64,000 nt of DNA from CAUZIR01 sp965250195 (GTDB taxonomy: Bacteria > Chloroflexota > Dehalococcoidia > Lucifugimonadales > UBA2962): NCBI GenBank assembly GCA_965250195.1, contig OZ252295.1, positions 62,001 through 126,000 on the forward strand, in the 5' to 3' direction. Below, in pieces: positions 49,874-58,175 of the stretch. A program made the position numbers and the translations under genes. Each line of letters opens with the position of its first letter. The first letter of the stretch is position 1. The notes under the pieces are model-generated. The model was given only the letters and a program-made list of their open reading frames with translations, did no database searches and was not told the origin of the DNA.

Positions 49874-51022
49874 ATGAAAATCGTCATCGCACCGCAGGCA
49901 TTTAAAGGCAGCATCTCTGCGCTGGACGCCGCTCTCGCCATGGAGGCGGGGGTTAAGACGGCGGTGCCCGACGCAGAGACCACGATCGTACCTATAGCCG
50001 ACGGCGGCGACGGCACGCTGGAGACGCTGGTCGAGGCGTCCGGCGGCCGGGTTGAAACCTCCAAAGTCACCGGACCCCTGGGCAAGAAAGTGAAGGCCGA
50101 GTGGGGAGCAATGGGCGACGGGAGAACGGCCGTAATCGAGATGGCCAGGACCTCTGGAATGGTGCTACTCAAGCCCAGAGAACTCGACGCCCGCAAGGCG
50201 ACGACCTACGGCCTAGGTGAGGCAATACTGGCCGCGATGGACGAGGGCTTCCGGCACTTCATCATCGGCATCGGCGGCAGCGCCACCAACGACGCCGGTG
50301 CCGGCATGGCCCAGGCACTCGGCGCCAAGTTGCTCGATGCATCGGGCGACGACCTGGGAAGGGGCGGCGCTGCGCTGGAGAAGCTGCACCGCATCGACAT
50401 GTCCGGGATCGACCCCAGGGCCAAAGAGTCGACCTTCGAAGTCGCCTGCGACGTGGACAACCCCCTGTGTGGCCCGGAAGGGGCATCGGCCGTCTACGGA
50501 CCACAAAAGGGCGCCTCCCCGGAGCACGTCGAGGAGTTGGACTCGGCCATGCTCCACTTCTCTCACATTGCCCGGCGCGACCTGGACGTGGAGGTGAACC
50601 ACATGCCGGGAGCCGGGGCCGGCGGCGGCCTGGGGGGCGGCATGGTAGCGTTTTTGAACGGTAGCCTGAGACCGGGTGTGGACATCGTGCTTGAAGCCGT
50701 CGGCTTCATGGACAAGCTGGAGGGGGCCGATCTTGTGCTGACGGGCGAGGGCCAGATGGACTTTCAGACCGTGTTTTCTAAGGCGCCTATAGGCGTGGCA
50801 AAACTCGCCGACGACCGGGGCATCCCGGTGGTCGGGTTATCGGGCTCGCTGGGTAGCGACTACCAGAGGGTGCATGAGCACGGCATCGATGCCGCTTTCG
50901 CCATCACCAACGCGCCGATGACGCTGGATCAGGCCTCGACCAACGCCGCAGCACTTATAACCAGCGCCACCGAGGAGATAATGCGGACGCTCCGGGCAGG
51001 GTCGAGGATCAACGGCTTTTAG
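49874..51022 (+). CDS. Glycerate kinase (GlxK/GarK family)
   Basis: The 382-aa protein has the family opening KIVIAPQAFKGSISALDAA, PIADGGDGTLETLVEA, IGIGGSATNDAGAGMAQALG, GPQKGASPEHVEELD and LTGEGQMDFQTVFSKAPIGVA. It phosphorylates glycerate, usually to 2-phosphoglycerate in this family. Its start lies immediately after the RptA repeat whose end gives the Shine-Dalgarno. Downstream and convergent is lutABC, so 2-hydroxy-acid metabolism may be grouped here. Confidence 0.9.
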   Translation: MKIVIAPQAFKGSISALDAALAMEAGVKTAVPDAETTIVPIADGGDGTLETLVEASGGRVETSKVTGPLGKKVKAEWGAMGDGRTAVIEMARTSGMVLLKPRELDARKATTYGLGEAILAAMDEGFRHFIIGIGGSATNDAGAGMAQALGAKLLDASGDDLGRGGAALEKLHRIDMSGIDPRAKESTFEVACDVDNPLCGPEGASAVYGPQKGASPEHVEELDSAMLHFSHIARRDLDVEVNHMPGAGAGGGLGGGMVAFLNGSLRPGVDIVLEAVGFMDKLEGADLVLTGEGQMDFQTVFSKAPIGVAKLADDRGIPVVGLSGSLGSDYQRVHEHGIDAAFAITNAPMTLDQASTNAAALITSATEEIMRTLRAGSRINGF

Positions 51023-51060
51023 TCGAGGCGATGAGGCCTTGCCGAAGAAGCCCCGAGAGG
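51018..51060 (+). repeat. RptA dispersed repeat, short copy 7
   Basis: Reads AGTCGAGGCGATGAGGCC, then TTGCCGAAGAAGCCCCGAGA. It is a shortened copy between the convergent glycerate kinase and lutC stops and overlaps the kinase stop codon (TAG 51020-51022). Confidence 0.6.
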
Positions 51061-51073
51061 TTAACGCCCTGCG

Positions 51074-51853
51074 CTAAGCGGAGCCTTCGTCCAGCAAGAC
51101 GAGATGCACTTCCCCCGGGCCGTGTACGCCGGTGACGAGCGTGTACTCGATGTCGGCCGACCGGCTTGGGCCCGAGATGATGTTCACGTAGCTGGCCCAA
51201 TCTCGCTCGCCGTAGTCCCGGCGCAATAGCGTGAACAGCTCGTCCAGGCCCGGCACCACGGAGCCTCGCTCTACCACTGTAACGTGGACGGGCGGCACGA
51301 GCGCGACGATGCGGCTGACTCCCTGCCCCGCCGCCAGCACGACAGACCCGGTCTCTGCGACAGCGTAGTCGGAGCCGGTCAGACCGAGCCCCGCGTTGAT
51401 GGCTGTCTCACGCAGTTCTCCGCTCACTTCGCTCGCTCTATTGGCTTCTTCGCGCAAGCGCTCATCGCTTTCGTTTAATGACCGTGCCATCTTTACTACC
51501 TTCACGGCCTCGGCGGCGAGAGGCCCGTCTACGCCCAGGCGAGAGAGAACGTCGTGGTCGGACCGCACCAGCGAGGTGATACCGAGTTCGCGGGCGATGT
51601 CGACGACCTCACCCAGGGCTTCTTCGGCGTTCGTCGCCCGGTGCACGACCCAGCCCCCGGCCTCGCACGACGTCGCCAGTTCGTCCATCAGTTCGACGGC
51701 CCGTTCGGCGATGAGCTTCTGAATCGCGACGGCGCGGGCCATCACTTCATCGTCGGTCGGGAAAGCGCCAGGCTCGGCGGGTTCGCCCGCCCCCCGACCC
51801 GATGCCAGCGCGGTTTGAAGCGTCTGGAAAAAGTTCTCCCGCCCGGTCGTCAT
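51074..51853 (-). CDS. lutC: LutC-like LUD-domain protein with a repeat-derived insertion
   Basis: The 259-aa protein has the LUD-fold core GLGLTGSDYAVAETGSVVLAAG, RIVALVPPVHVTVVERGSVVPGL and SGPSRSADIEYTLVTGVHGPGE. With LutA and LutB it forms the iron-sulfur lactate utilisation complex oxidising L-lactate to pyruvate. Residues ~125-149 (around NESDERLREEANRASEVSGE) are encoded by RptA copy 8, just before the LUD glycine-rich segment. The start ATG 51851-51853 overlaps the lutB TGA by four bases. Confidence 0.87.
   Translation of the reverse strand: MTTGRENFFQTLQTALASGRGAGEPAEPGAFPTDDEVMARAVAIQKLIAERAVELMDELATSCEAGGWVVHRATNAEEALGEVVDIARELGITSLVRSDHDVLSRLGVDGPLAAEAVKVVKMARSLNESDERLREEANRASEVSGELRETAINAGLGLTGSDYAVAETGSVVLAAGQGVSRIVALVPPVHVTVVERGSVVPGLDELFTLLRRDYGERDWASYVNIISGPSRSADIEYTLVTGVHGPGEVHLVLLDEGSA
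51406..51480 (-). repeat. RptA dispersed repeat, copy 8, inside the lutC coding sequence
   Basis: The minus strand reads AAACGAAAGCGATGAGCGCT, TGCGCGAAGAAGCC, then AGCGAGCGAAGTGAGCGGAG. It matches intergenic copies 1 and 6 but lies wholly inside lutC and keeps the frame open. It is the only coding-internal copy I found. Confidence 0.82.
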
Positions 51854-53301
51854 TCCCTGTCTCCCGGGTGACCGGTGTCCCTCAGATGATCGGTCCAACG
51901 GTCCCTGAAGGAGGATCTCGGCAGCGGCCTCAGCGTCCGGTGGCGCGTCCATCCCCCCAGTGACCCCGGCAGCCAGCGGATGGCCCCTTTGCGAACCAGC
52001 GGCATCTGCATCAGCCGACCGAATCGGGTGGACAGGCCCAGCAGGCGGTTGCTACTGAACAGCACCCGCCAGGCCCTAAACGACAGTCGTTCTAGGACTG
52101 GTGACCGGCGTTCTGATGGGTATTTCTTTCCGTCCGTGAGGTCGCGCCTCAGCGCCAGCAACATGCGCGGGATGTTGACCTTGACGGGGCATGCCTCCCG
52201 GCAGGCGCCGCACAGGCTGGAGGCAAACGGCAAGTCCTTGGCGTCTCCTATGCCCGTGAGCACAGGCGTGACGATGGCGCCGATGGGGCCGGGGTACACG
52301 TAACCGTAGGAGTGGCCGCCCACCTTGCGGTACACGGGGCAGGCGTTGAGGCACGCACCGCAGCGGATGCAGTTGAGCGCCTCCCGCAACTCCGGGTCGG
52401 CCAGCATGCGCGAGCGGCCGTTGTCAACGATGACGACGTGGTATTCCTCCGGTCCGTCCTCATCGGCGCCACGTCTCAGGCCGTTTACGAGCGTGACGTA
52501 GCTGCTGATGCGCTGCCCGGTGGCCGAGCGGATGAGCAGGCGCAGGAACATGCCCATGTCTTCCATGGTCGGCACCACCCGCTCCATGCCCGCGAGAGCG
52601 ACGTGGATGCGCGGCATCGAGGTGGCCATGCGCCCGTTGCCCTCGTTGGTCACCAGCGCCAGCGTTCCGGTCTCTGCGACCAGGAAGTTGGCGCCGGTAA
52701 TGCCCATGTCGGCGACGATGAACTTCTCCCGCAGCTGTCGCCGGGCCTCTTTGCCGAGGCCTTCTATATCTTCGATGTGAGGAGTTCCGAGCTTGTCCTG
52801 GAACAGTTTCGAAACGTCGTGGCGGTCCTTGTGAATGGCCGGGGCGACGATGTGGTACGGCGTGTCGCCGGCGAGCTGGATGACGTATTCCCCGAGGTCG
52901 GTCTCCACCGCCTCGATGCCGACCTCTTCGAAGCGCTCGTTTAGCCCCATCTCCTCGGAGATCATGGATTTGCCCTTGATGACGGTGCGCACGCCTCTCG
53001 CCTTCGCCAGGTCGAGGACGTATTTGCTGGCCGCCTCGGCGTCCGGCGCGAAGTGGACGACTCCGCCGAATGCAGTGACTCTCTCTTCGAAACGCTCCAG
53101 GTAATAACCGAGGTTGTCGATGGTGAGTGTCTTGACCTGCCGCGCCTGCTCCCTCAGCTCCTCCCAGTTGGGGGTGTCGTCCGCCGCCGCGATGCGAGCC
53201 TTGTGGAAGCCATTGTAGAGACCAAGCAAGCCGCGCTGGACCTTCTCATCACGTATGGCGACGGCGGCGCCTCGGTTGAATTCTCGGGTCTTTGGTTTCA
53301 G
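51850..53301 (-). CDS. lutB: LutB-like iron-sulfur lactate utilisation protein
   Basis: From the CTG at 53299-53301 the protein is 483 aa. It has the LUD-type domain (KGKSMISEEMGLNERFEEVG, GITGANFLVAETGTLALVTN) and two [4Fe-4S] motifs, CIRCGACLNACPVYRKVGGH and CGACREACPVKVN. The family-like N-terminus (REFNRGAAVAIRDEKVQRGL) extends upstream of the first TTG (53229) as far as CTG 53299-53301, which overlaps the lutA TGA as CTGA and has GAGG upstream. No ATG, GTG or TTG exists in this stretch, so a CTG start is the best fit. Confidence 0.87.
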   Translation of the reverse strand: MKPKTREFNRGAAVAIRDEKVQRGLLGLYNGFHKARIAAADDTPNWEELREQARQVKTLTIDNLGYYLERFEERVTAFGGVVHFAPDAEAASKYVLDLAKARGVRTVIKGKSMISEEMGLNERFEEVGIEAVETDLGEYVIQLAGDTPYHIVAPAIHKDRHDVSKLFQDKLGTPHIEDIEGLGKEARRQLREKFIVADMGITGANFLVAETGTLALVTNEGNGRMATSMPRIHVALAGMERVVPTMEDMGMFLRLLIRSATGQRISSYVTLVNGLRRGADEDGPEEYHVVIVDNGRSRMLADPELREALNCIRCGACLNACPVYRKVGGHSYGYVYPGPIGAIVTPVLTGIGDAKDLPFASSLCGACREACPVKVNIPRMLLALRRDLTDGKKYPSERRSPVLERLSFRAWRVLFSSNRLLGLSTRFGRLMQMPLVRKGAIRWLPGSLGGWTRHRTLRPLPRSSFRDRWTDHLRDTGHPGDRE

Positions 53302-54032
53302 GAGAGAGCCTCATCAAGTATCTCGGCCAGGTGCCTCGGTCGTACCGTTGAGTCTCTCTTTTCCAAGCCGCCGCCGATCTGCATTAGGCAACTGGCGTCG
53401 CATGCAGTCACCGTGTCGGCCCCGGAGGCGTCGATGCGCTGGACTTTGTCTCTGAGCATAGCCCCGGAGATGTCAGCGTACTTGACCGCGAACGTTCCGC
53501 CAAAGCCGCAGCACACCTCAGCCTGGTCCAGTTCGGTGAGCTCTACGCCGGGCAACGCTTTGAGCAGCGTCCGGGCCTGGGTCGTCGCGCCCAGCTCCCG
53601 CGTGAGGTGACAGGCCTCGTGGTAAGCGACCCTGGTTTCCGGTGCATCCGGGTTGTCGGGGAATTCGGTGACACCGAGCACATCAACGAGATACTCGGAC
53701 AGTTCGAAGACCCTCGGTGCCAGGGCTTGCGCTGCTTCGAGATCGTCCGGGTCGTCCTGGAAAAGCTCGGCGTAAAAGACTCGGATCATGCTCACGCAAG
53801 AGCCGGAGGGAACCACTACCTGCTCTGCATCGGCAAAGGTTTCAAGGAACTTGCGCGCCAACGGCCTAGCGTCTGACCAGTAACCGGAATTGAACGCGGG
53901 CTGGCCGCAGCATGTCTGGGCCTCCCGAAAACTCACCTCAACCCCCAATTTCCGCAGGACGCGGACCGTGGCCTCCCCCACTTCCGGGTAGAGTCGGTCG
54001 ACGACGCAGGTGACGAAAAGGTCGACGGGAAT
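53298..54032 (-). CDS. lutA: LutA-like (Fe-S)-binding protein with two CCG domains
   Basis: The protein carries two CCG domains: TCCGQPAFNSGY with VVVPSGSCVSM, and ACHLTRELGA with VCCGFGGTFAVKYADIS. These bind iron-sulfur clusters as in heterodisulfide reductase. The family-conserved N-terminus VDLFVTCVVDRLYPEVGEAT lies upstream of the first GTG (53981) and is in frame back to ATT 54030-54032; TAG lies 9 bases further up (54042-54044). The start is thus likely the ATT codon, a rare initiator, or translation begins late at GTG and loses conserved residues. Total about 244 aa with ATT. Confidence 0.87.
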   Translation of the reverse strand: MPVDLFVTCVVDRLYPEVGEATVRVLRKLGVEVSFREAQTCCGQPAFNSGYWSDARPLARKFLETFADAEQVVVPSGSCVSMIRVFYAELFQDDPDDLEAAQALAPRVFELSEYLVDVLGVTEFPDNPDAPETRVAYHEACHLTRELGATTQARTLLKALPGVELTELDQAEVCCGFGGTFAVKYADISGAMLRDKVQRIDASGADTVTACDASCLMQIGGGLEKRDSTVRPRHLAEILDEALS

Positions 54033-54041
54033 TGGGCCCGC

Positions 54042-54329
54042 CTAGAAGGCCCAGCCGTGGACGACGAAGCCGAGCACCCAGGTAATGAGTAGCAGGGGGC
54101 CGGTGGTAAATAGTCCGGTCTCGGTGGCGGGCCGGGCCGGGCCATGGGCCCGCAGGTAGTAGATATAGACCAACAGCCCGATGGCCAGGGGCCATACTGA
54201 CCCAGCGCTAGCGCCCAGTCCGAGGCCTACGAAAAAGCCAGCCAGCCCCCACAAAAGCGGGCTATCCAACCACCGCACGAGTTGTTCTTGATTCACGGTT
54301 AGCAAGGATACCGGGGGGCAGCGGCCCAT
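54042..54329 (-). CDS. Small membrane protein upstream of lutABC
   Basis: The 95-aa frame has three hydrophobic segments (PLLWGLAGFFVGLGLGA, VWPLAIGLLVYIYYL, TGPLLLITWVLGFVVHGW). No family recognised. A GTG at 54294-54296 would give an 84-aa protein. Its stop is 9 bases from the lutA start, so it is probably the first gene of the lut operon; a role in lactate transport or membrane anchoring is only inference. The gap 54330-54462 holds nothing recognisable. Confidence 0.5.
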   Translation of the reverse strand: MGRCPPVSLLTVNQEQLVRWLDSPLLWGLAGFFVGLGLGASAGSVWPLAIGLLVYIYYLRAHGPARPATETGLFTTGPLLLITWVLGFVVHGWAF

Positions 54330-54462
54330 GCAACGAAACCGGCGATCCTGAGGGTCGGGGCCAGGCCGAGAAGAAAAAGCCTCAGGTCGCGAGTCCTCCC
54401 AGGACCGGCTGGCAGCCCACGACCTGTATGGGAACGGACAGCAGCTTTTTCATGGTCCCCCC

Positions 54463-56046
54463 TCACGCCCGCCTTCTCAGGGCATGGCCGGGCAGCGCGC
54501 CGGTGTGCTCGCCCCGGTCGATGACGACTGTGCCGTTGACGATGACGTACTCGACGCCGGTGGACAGCGCTTTCGGGTTCTGTAGGGTTGCATGAGCCCG
54601 AATCTCTTTGTAGTCGAACACGGTCAGATCGGCCTTGAAACCGTCCCGGATCAGGCCCCGGTCCCCAATGCCAACTCGCAGCGCCGGATAAGACGTCATC
54701 TTCCGGATGGCCTCTGTGAGCGGCAGCTTGCCCTCTTCCCGTACTATTTCCGAGAGGATGACCGGGAAGCTACCGTAGCCCATGGGCGGCGGGAAGTCGC
54801 CGATGAGCAGGGCGTCCGTGCCGACCATGTAGAGCGGGTGGGCAACCAGATCGGGGATGATGCGGGCGTCGATGGTGTGCGCCTTGAACGACACCCGCAA
54901 CTCCTCGTCAATGAGCAGGTCACATAGTGCATCGACCGGGTGCTGCTTTCGAATTTCGGCCACCGCCTCGATGGTCCTGCCTTCAAAAACCTTGTTGTGC
55001 GGCCGCTTGAAGTAGGTGAGCCACATCTGGTCCCAGGCGAGGTTGAAGATGCCGACTTCTTTTCGCAGCCGTTGCCGAGCGTCTTCGGAAGCCAGCCGCT
55101 GCATGACCATTTCCGGGCCGCCGTCATGCAGCCAGTCGGGGAACATGACCAGCAACCGGGTGCCGCCGTACTGGTATGGGTAGCAGTCGAAGGTGACGTC
55201 CAGCCCCTCGTCACGCACCGACTCGACCACGTCGAATATGCGGGCCAGGCCTCCGGGCGAGGTGATGCGGCGGTTCATGTGGGTCAGGTGGATGGGGATG
55301 CCGCTGCGCCGGCCGATCTCAATGGCCTCTTTGAAAGGATCGAGGTAGCGGTCGCCGAGTCGGTAGCGCACGTGGGTGTGGTAGAAGCCGCCCAGCTTCG
55401 CCGCCTCTTTCGACAGCTCGACCAGCTCGTCGGTGTCGGCGTAGTTGCCCGGCGGGTAGTCGAGCCCCGTCGATATACCGAAGGCACCCTCTGACATGGC
55501 CTCTCTGAGGAGGGTTTTTTGGGTCGCCATGTCAGCCTTTGTCGCCGCCTTCATGTCCCAACCCATGGCGCCGACTCGAAGGGGTGAGTTGCCGACGACG
55601 TAGGCGATGTTGACCGCGACCTTCCGGTCGAACATGTCGAGGTACTCAGAGACCGATCCCCATTTGCCGGGCAGCTCCGGGTCGCCCTCGAGACCAGCGT
55701 TGATCTGGATCATCCGGTCCAAGTCATCCGGGTCGCGGAATGGCGCGTAAGAATTGCCGTCGATACCGATGACCTCGGTCGTCACGCCCTGGTGCACCTT
55801 TGGCATGTGCTCGGGCTCACTGAGGATCATCAGGCCCGAGTGGGCGTGCACGTCAATGAAGCCGGGGCAGACGACTTTTCCGGTGGCGTCGATGGTACGG
55901 ACCGCCGGGACGCCCGAGACGTCGCCCCGCAAGACTTCGACAACGCCGTCGCGCACGCCGATGGCAAGGTACTGGCCGGGGTTACCCGCCCCGTCCAGGA
56001 CGAGTCCGCCGGTGATGAGTAGATCGAGCATAGCCATGCCCGGCAC
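54463..56046 (-). CDS. N-acyl-D-amino-acid deacylase-like amidohydrolase
   Basis: The 527-aa protein has LLITGGLVLDGAGNPG, the metal site PGFIDVHAHSG near 58-68, HQGVTTEVIGIDG, STGLDYPPGNYADTDEL, a long TIM barrel and the C-terminal GDRGLIRDGFKADLTVFD with the composite beta-sandwich typical of the D-aminoacylase group. These enzymes free D-amino acids from N-acyl forms. GTG 56046 is the longest start; ATG codons 9 and 15 bases later are plausible. It lies just downstream of the broken ogt gene. Confidence 0.86.
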   Translation of the reverse strand: MPGMAMLDLLITGGLVLDGAGNPGQYLAIGVRDGVVEVLRGDVSGVPAVRTIDATGKVVCPGFIDVHAHSGLMILSEPEHMPKVHQGVTTEVIGIDGNSYAPFRDPDDLDRMIQINAGLEGDPELPGKWGSVSEYLDMFDRKVAVNIAYVVGNSPLRVGAMGWDMKAATKADMATQKTLLREAMSEGAFGISTGLDYPPGNYADTDELVELSKEAAKLGGFYHTHVRYRLGDRYLDPFKEAIEIGRRSGIPIHLTHMNRRITSPGGLARIFDVVESVRDEGLDVTFDCYPYQYGGTRLLVMFPDWLHDGGPEMVMQRLASEDARQRLRKEVGIFNLAWDQMWLTYFKRPHNKVFEGRTIEAVAEIRKQHPVDALCDLLIDEELRVSFKAHTIDARIIPDLVAHPLYMVGTDALLIGDFPPPMGYGSFPVILSEIVREEGKLPLTEAIRKMTSYPALRVGIGDRGLIRDGFKADLTVFDYKEIRAHATLQNPKALSTGVEYVIVNGTVVIDRGEHTGALPGHALRRRA

Positions 56047-56063
56047 GATGCCGGAGGCTCAGG

Positions 56064-56594
56064 TTAAGGGCGAGGGGCGAGTCCGGTCAACGCTGGCTGT
56101 GAGAAACCGCGTTCGTTGGCCAGTAGCGCGCTCTTGATGTCCAGGCCACCGGCGTATCCTGCCAGCGAACCGTCACCCCCGATTACCCTGTGGCAGGGCA
56201 GGATGATGGCGATTGGATTGCGCCCGTTCGCGGCGCCTACCGCCCTGACTGCAGTCGACCGGCCGAGCCGACACGCCTGCTCGCCGTAGCTCACCGTTTC
56301 GCCGTAGGGGATGTCCGCCAACGCGAGTCATGCGCTGCGCTGAAACGCCGTGCCGACAAGGTCCAGCGGCGCATCGAACTCCTGGCGATCTCCTGTGAAG
56401 TACTCTCGAAGTTGGGCAAGAGCGACATCGAGCACGGGGTGACTCAAGGTCGAGATCGGACCCGGCAGGGGAGCCACTCGGCGGGGCCTCTCGTTCAGCC
56501 AGGTAACGCTGCGCAGCCCGGCGGCGCTGGCGACCAGCGTCATTTCGCCGACGGGGCTATCGAAATAGGCTACGTGATAGCCGACTGATCCCAC
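56064..56594 (-). pseudogene. ogt: Methylated-DNA-protein cysteine methyltransferase (Ogt) with in-frame TGA at a conserved Trp
   Basis: Both halves are in the same frame. The first (56594-56331) has FDSPVGEMTLVASAAGLRSV and the family lead-in LVGTAFQRSA; TGA follows (56328-56330), then LALADIPYGETVSYGEQA and the active-site PCHRVIGGDGSLAGYAGG. In the family the same place reads FQRxVW followed by AL, so TGA replaces the Trp codon TGG by one base. The acceptor Cys is intact. It could be a nonsense mutation, read-through or sequence error; this genome uses TGA as a normal stop elsewhere (lutA, lutB, aroA). Confidence 0.82.
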
Positions 56595-56693
56595 CTCTCA
56601 CCTCGCCTTCACCGGTAATTTGACGACCATCATATGTGGCGTCCGTGGGACAACGTGGACACATCCGGTCATACTTGACCAGGCCACTGAAGC

Positions 56694-58175
56694 GTGTCCG
56701 AATATGTCCAATGTTGGGCCGGCGATCGATTAAGAATAGAGCAAATGATTGGCACCGAACTCGGCCCTAGGCACGTGAACGCGGTCTCCACCACCGGCAT
56801 CTATTGCCGGGACGGCTGCGGGGGCAGGCCGCTTGCGGAGAACTGCTCTCCGTTCCCCAGCGCCGTCGCCGCCGAGTCCGCAGGCTTCCGGCCCTGTCTG
56901 AGTTGCCGCCCCGACCGTCGCTCCAATGAACTGCTCGATCAGGCCACCCCTGCAATTGTGCGACAGGCCGTCATGCTGATAAGCGAAGGGGCGCTGGACG
57001 ACGACAACGAGGCGAAGCTGGGCAGCACCATAGGAATAAGCCCGCGTCAGTTGCGGCGATTGTTCCGGGAACACGTGGGTGCAACGCCCGACTTCGTTGC
57101 CCGGTCGCGGCGGGCTCACTTCGCCCGCCGGCTACTGGACGAGTCCGACCTGCCCATGGGAGCGGTTGCGGGCGCGTCGGGATTCCACAGCGTTCGCCAG
57201 ATGAACCGGGTAATCGGGGAGGTCTTCCGCTTCACACCGCGTGCACTGCGGGCCAAGCGTCGAGCAACGGACAGGCTAGTAGCCGACGGAGGCCTGCACC
57301 TGCGACTCCCGCACTCCCCCGGCTTCGACTTCGACCGGGCGCTGGGCTACCTGGCGGACAGGGCCATCCCGGGGGTCGAGTCGGTCTGTGACGGCGTGTA
57401 TCGCAGGGTTACCGACACGTGCGGCCATCCCGGCGTGTTCGAGGTGGCCGCAGCCAACAAAGCCAGCACCCTAGAGGCCGTCGCCCACCTGCCCTCGTTT
57501 AACAACCTGGTGGACGACGTGGCCCGGTGTCGACGGATGCTGGGACTCGACACCGACCTGACCGATGGCAGAGCACTGTTGACGGCGGATCCGCTCCTGG
57601 GTGACGTGATTTCCAGGCTGCCGGGGATCTCCGTTCCCGGCGCCTGGGACCGGTTCGAGACGTCGGTGCGAATAATCCTCGGCCAGCAGGTGACCGTCCG
57701 CGCTGCGTCCACGATTTCGGGTCGGGTGGCGGCGCGCTTCGGTACGCCGGTCGCAGGACTTGAGCCGTTCGAACTGGGGTGCATGTTCCCGTCCGCCGAT
57801 AGGCTGGCGGACGCCGATCTGTCGACTATCGGCGTGCCGACGGCTAGGGCACACACCGTCGTCTCGCTTTCGCAGGGTGTCGCCGACGGCTCTCTCGATC
57901 TGCACAGGGGCGACGAATTGCCCGAGTTGTTGGATCGGCTACAGGCCCTGTCCGGTATCGGACCGTGGACGGCGCAAATGATTGCCATGCGCGTCTACGG
58001 GCACATGGACGCATTCCCATCTGGCGACCTCGGCTTGAGGAAGGCGGCGGCAAAGCTCCTGGACCGGCCTGACATCCTCACAGCCGAGTTGGATGCGCTG
58101 GCCGAGAACTGGCGGCCGTGGCGCTCGCTGGCGGCCGTGTACCTTTGGCAGTCACTCGCCGACGGCAGCTCCTAG
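56694..58175 (+). CDS. Ada-type regulator fused to AlkA DNA-3-methyladenine glycosylase
   Basis: The 493-aa protein starts with the Ada zinc domain: TTGIYCRDGC and GFRPCLSCRPDRR give Cys38, 42, 68 and 71, where Cys38 is the methylphosphotriester acceptor in Ada. An AraC-type HTH pair follows (ISPRQLRRLFREHVGATPDF, GASGFHSVRQMNRVIGEVF; residues ~85-185), then AlkA: an N-terminal TBP-like fold and HhH-GPD (LSGIGPWTAQMIAMRVYGHM with the catalytic Asp in AFPSGDLGLRKAA). It senses alkylated DNA phosphates, activates repair genes and removes alkylated bases. It is divergent from the interrupted ogt. Confidence 0.92.
   Translation: MSEYVQCWAGDRLRIEQMIGTELGPRHVNAVSTTGIYCRDGCGGRPLAENCSPFPSAVAAESAGFRPCLSCRPDRRSNELLDQATPAIVRQAVMLISEGALDDDNEAKLGSTIGISPRQLRRLFREHVGATPDFVARSRRAHFARRLLDESDLPMGAVAGASGFHSVRQMNRVIGEVFRFTPRALRAKRRATDRLVADGGLHLRLPHSPGFDFDRALGYLADRAIPGVESVCDGVYRRVTDTCGHPGVFEVAAANKASTLEAVAHLPSFNNLVDDVARCRRMLGLDTDLTDGRALLTADPLLGDVISRLPGISVPGAWDRFETSVRIILGQQVTVRAASTISGRVAARFGTPVAGLEPFELGCMFPSADRLADADLSTIGVPTARAHTVVSLSQGVADGSLDLHRGDELPELLDRLQALSGIGPWTAQMIAMRVYGHMDAFPSGDLGLRKAAAKLLDRPDILTAELDALAENWRPWRSLAAVYLWQSLADGSS

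Noticed and set aside
56319..56333. UGA recoded as tryptophan in this organism
   Set aside because: UGA serves as the ordinary stop of lutA, lutB, aroA and the M1 aminopeptidase, so a code change is not supported. A local nonsense mutation is simpler.
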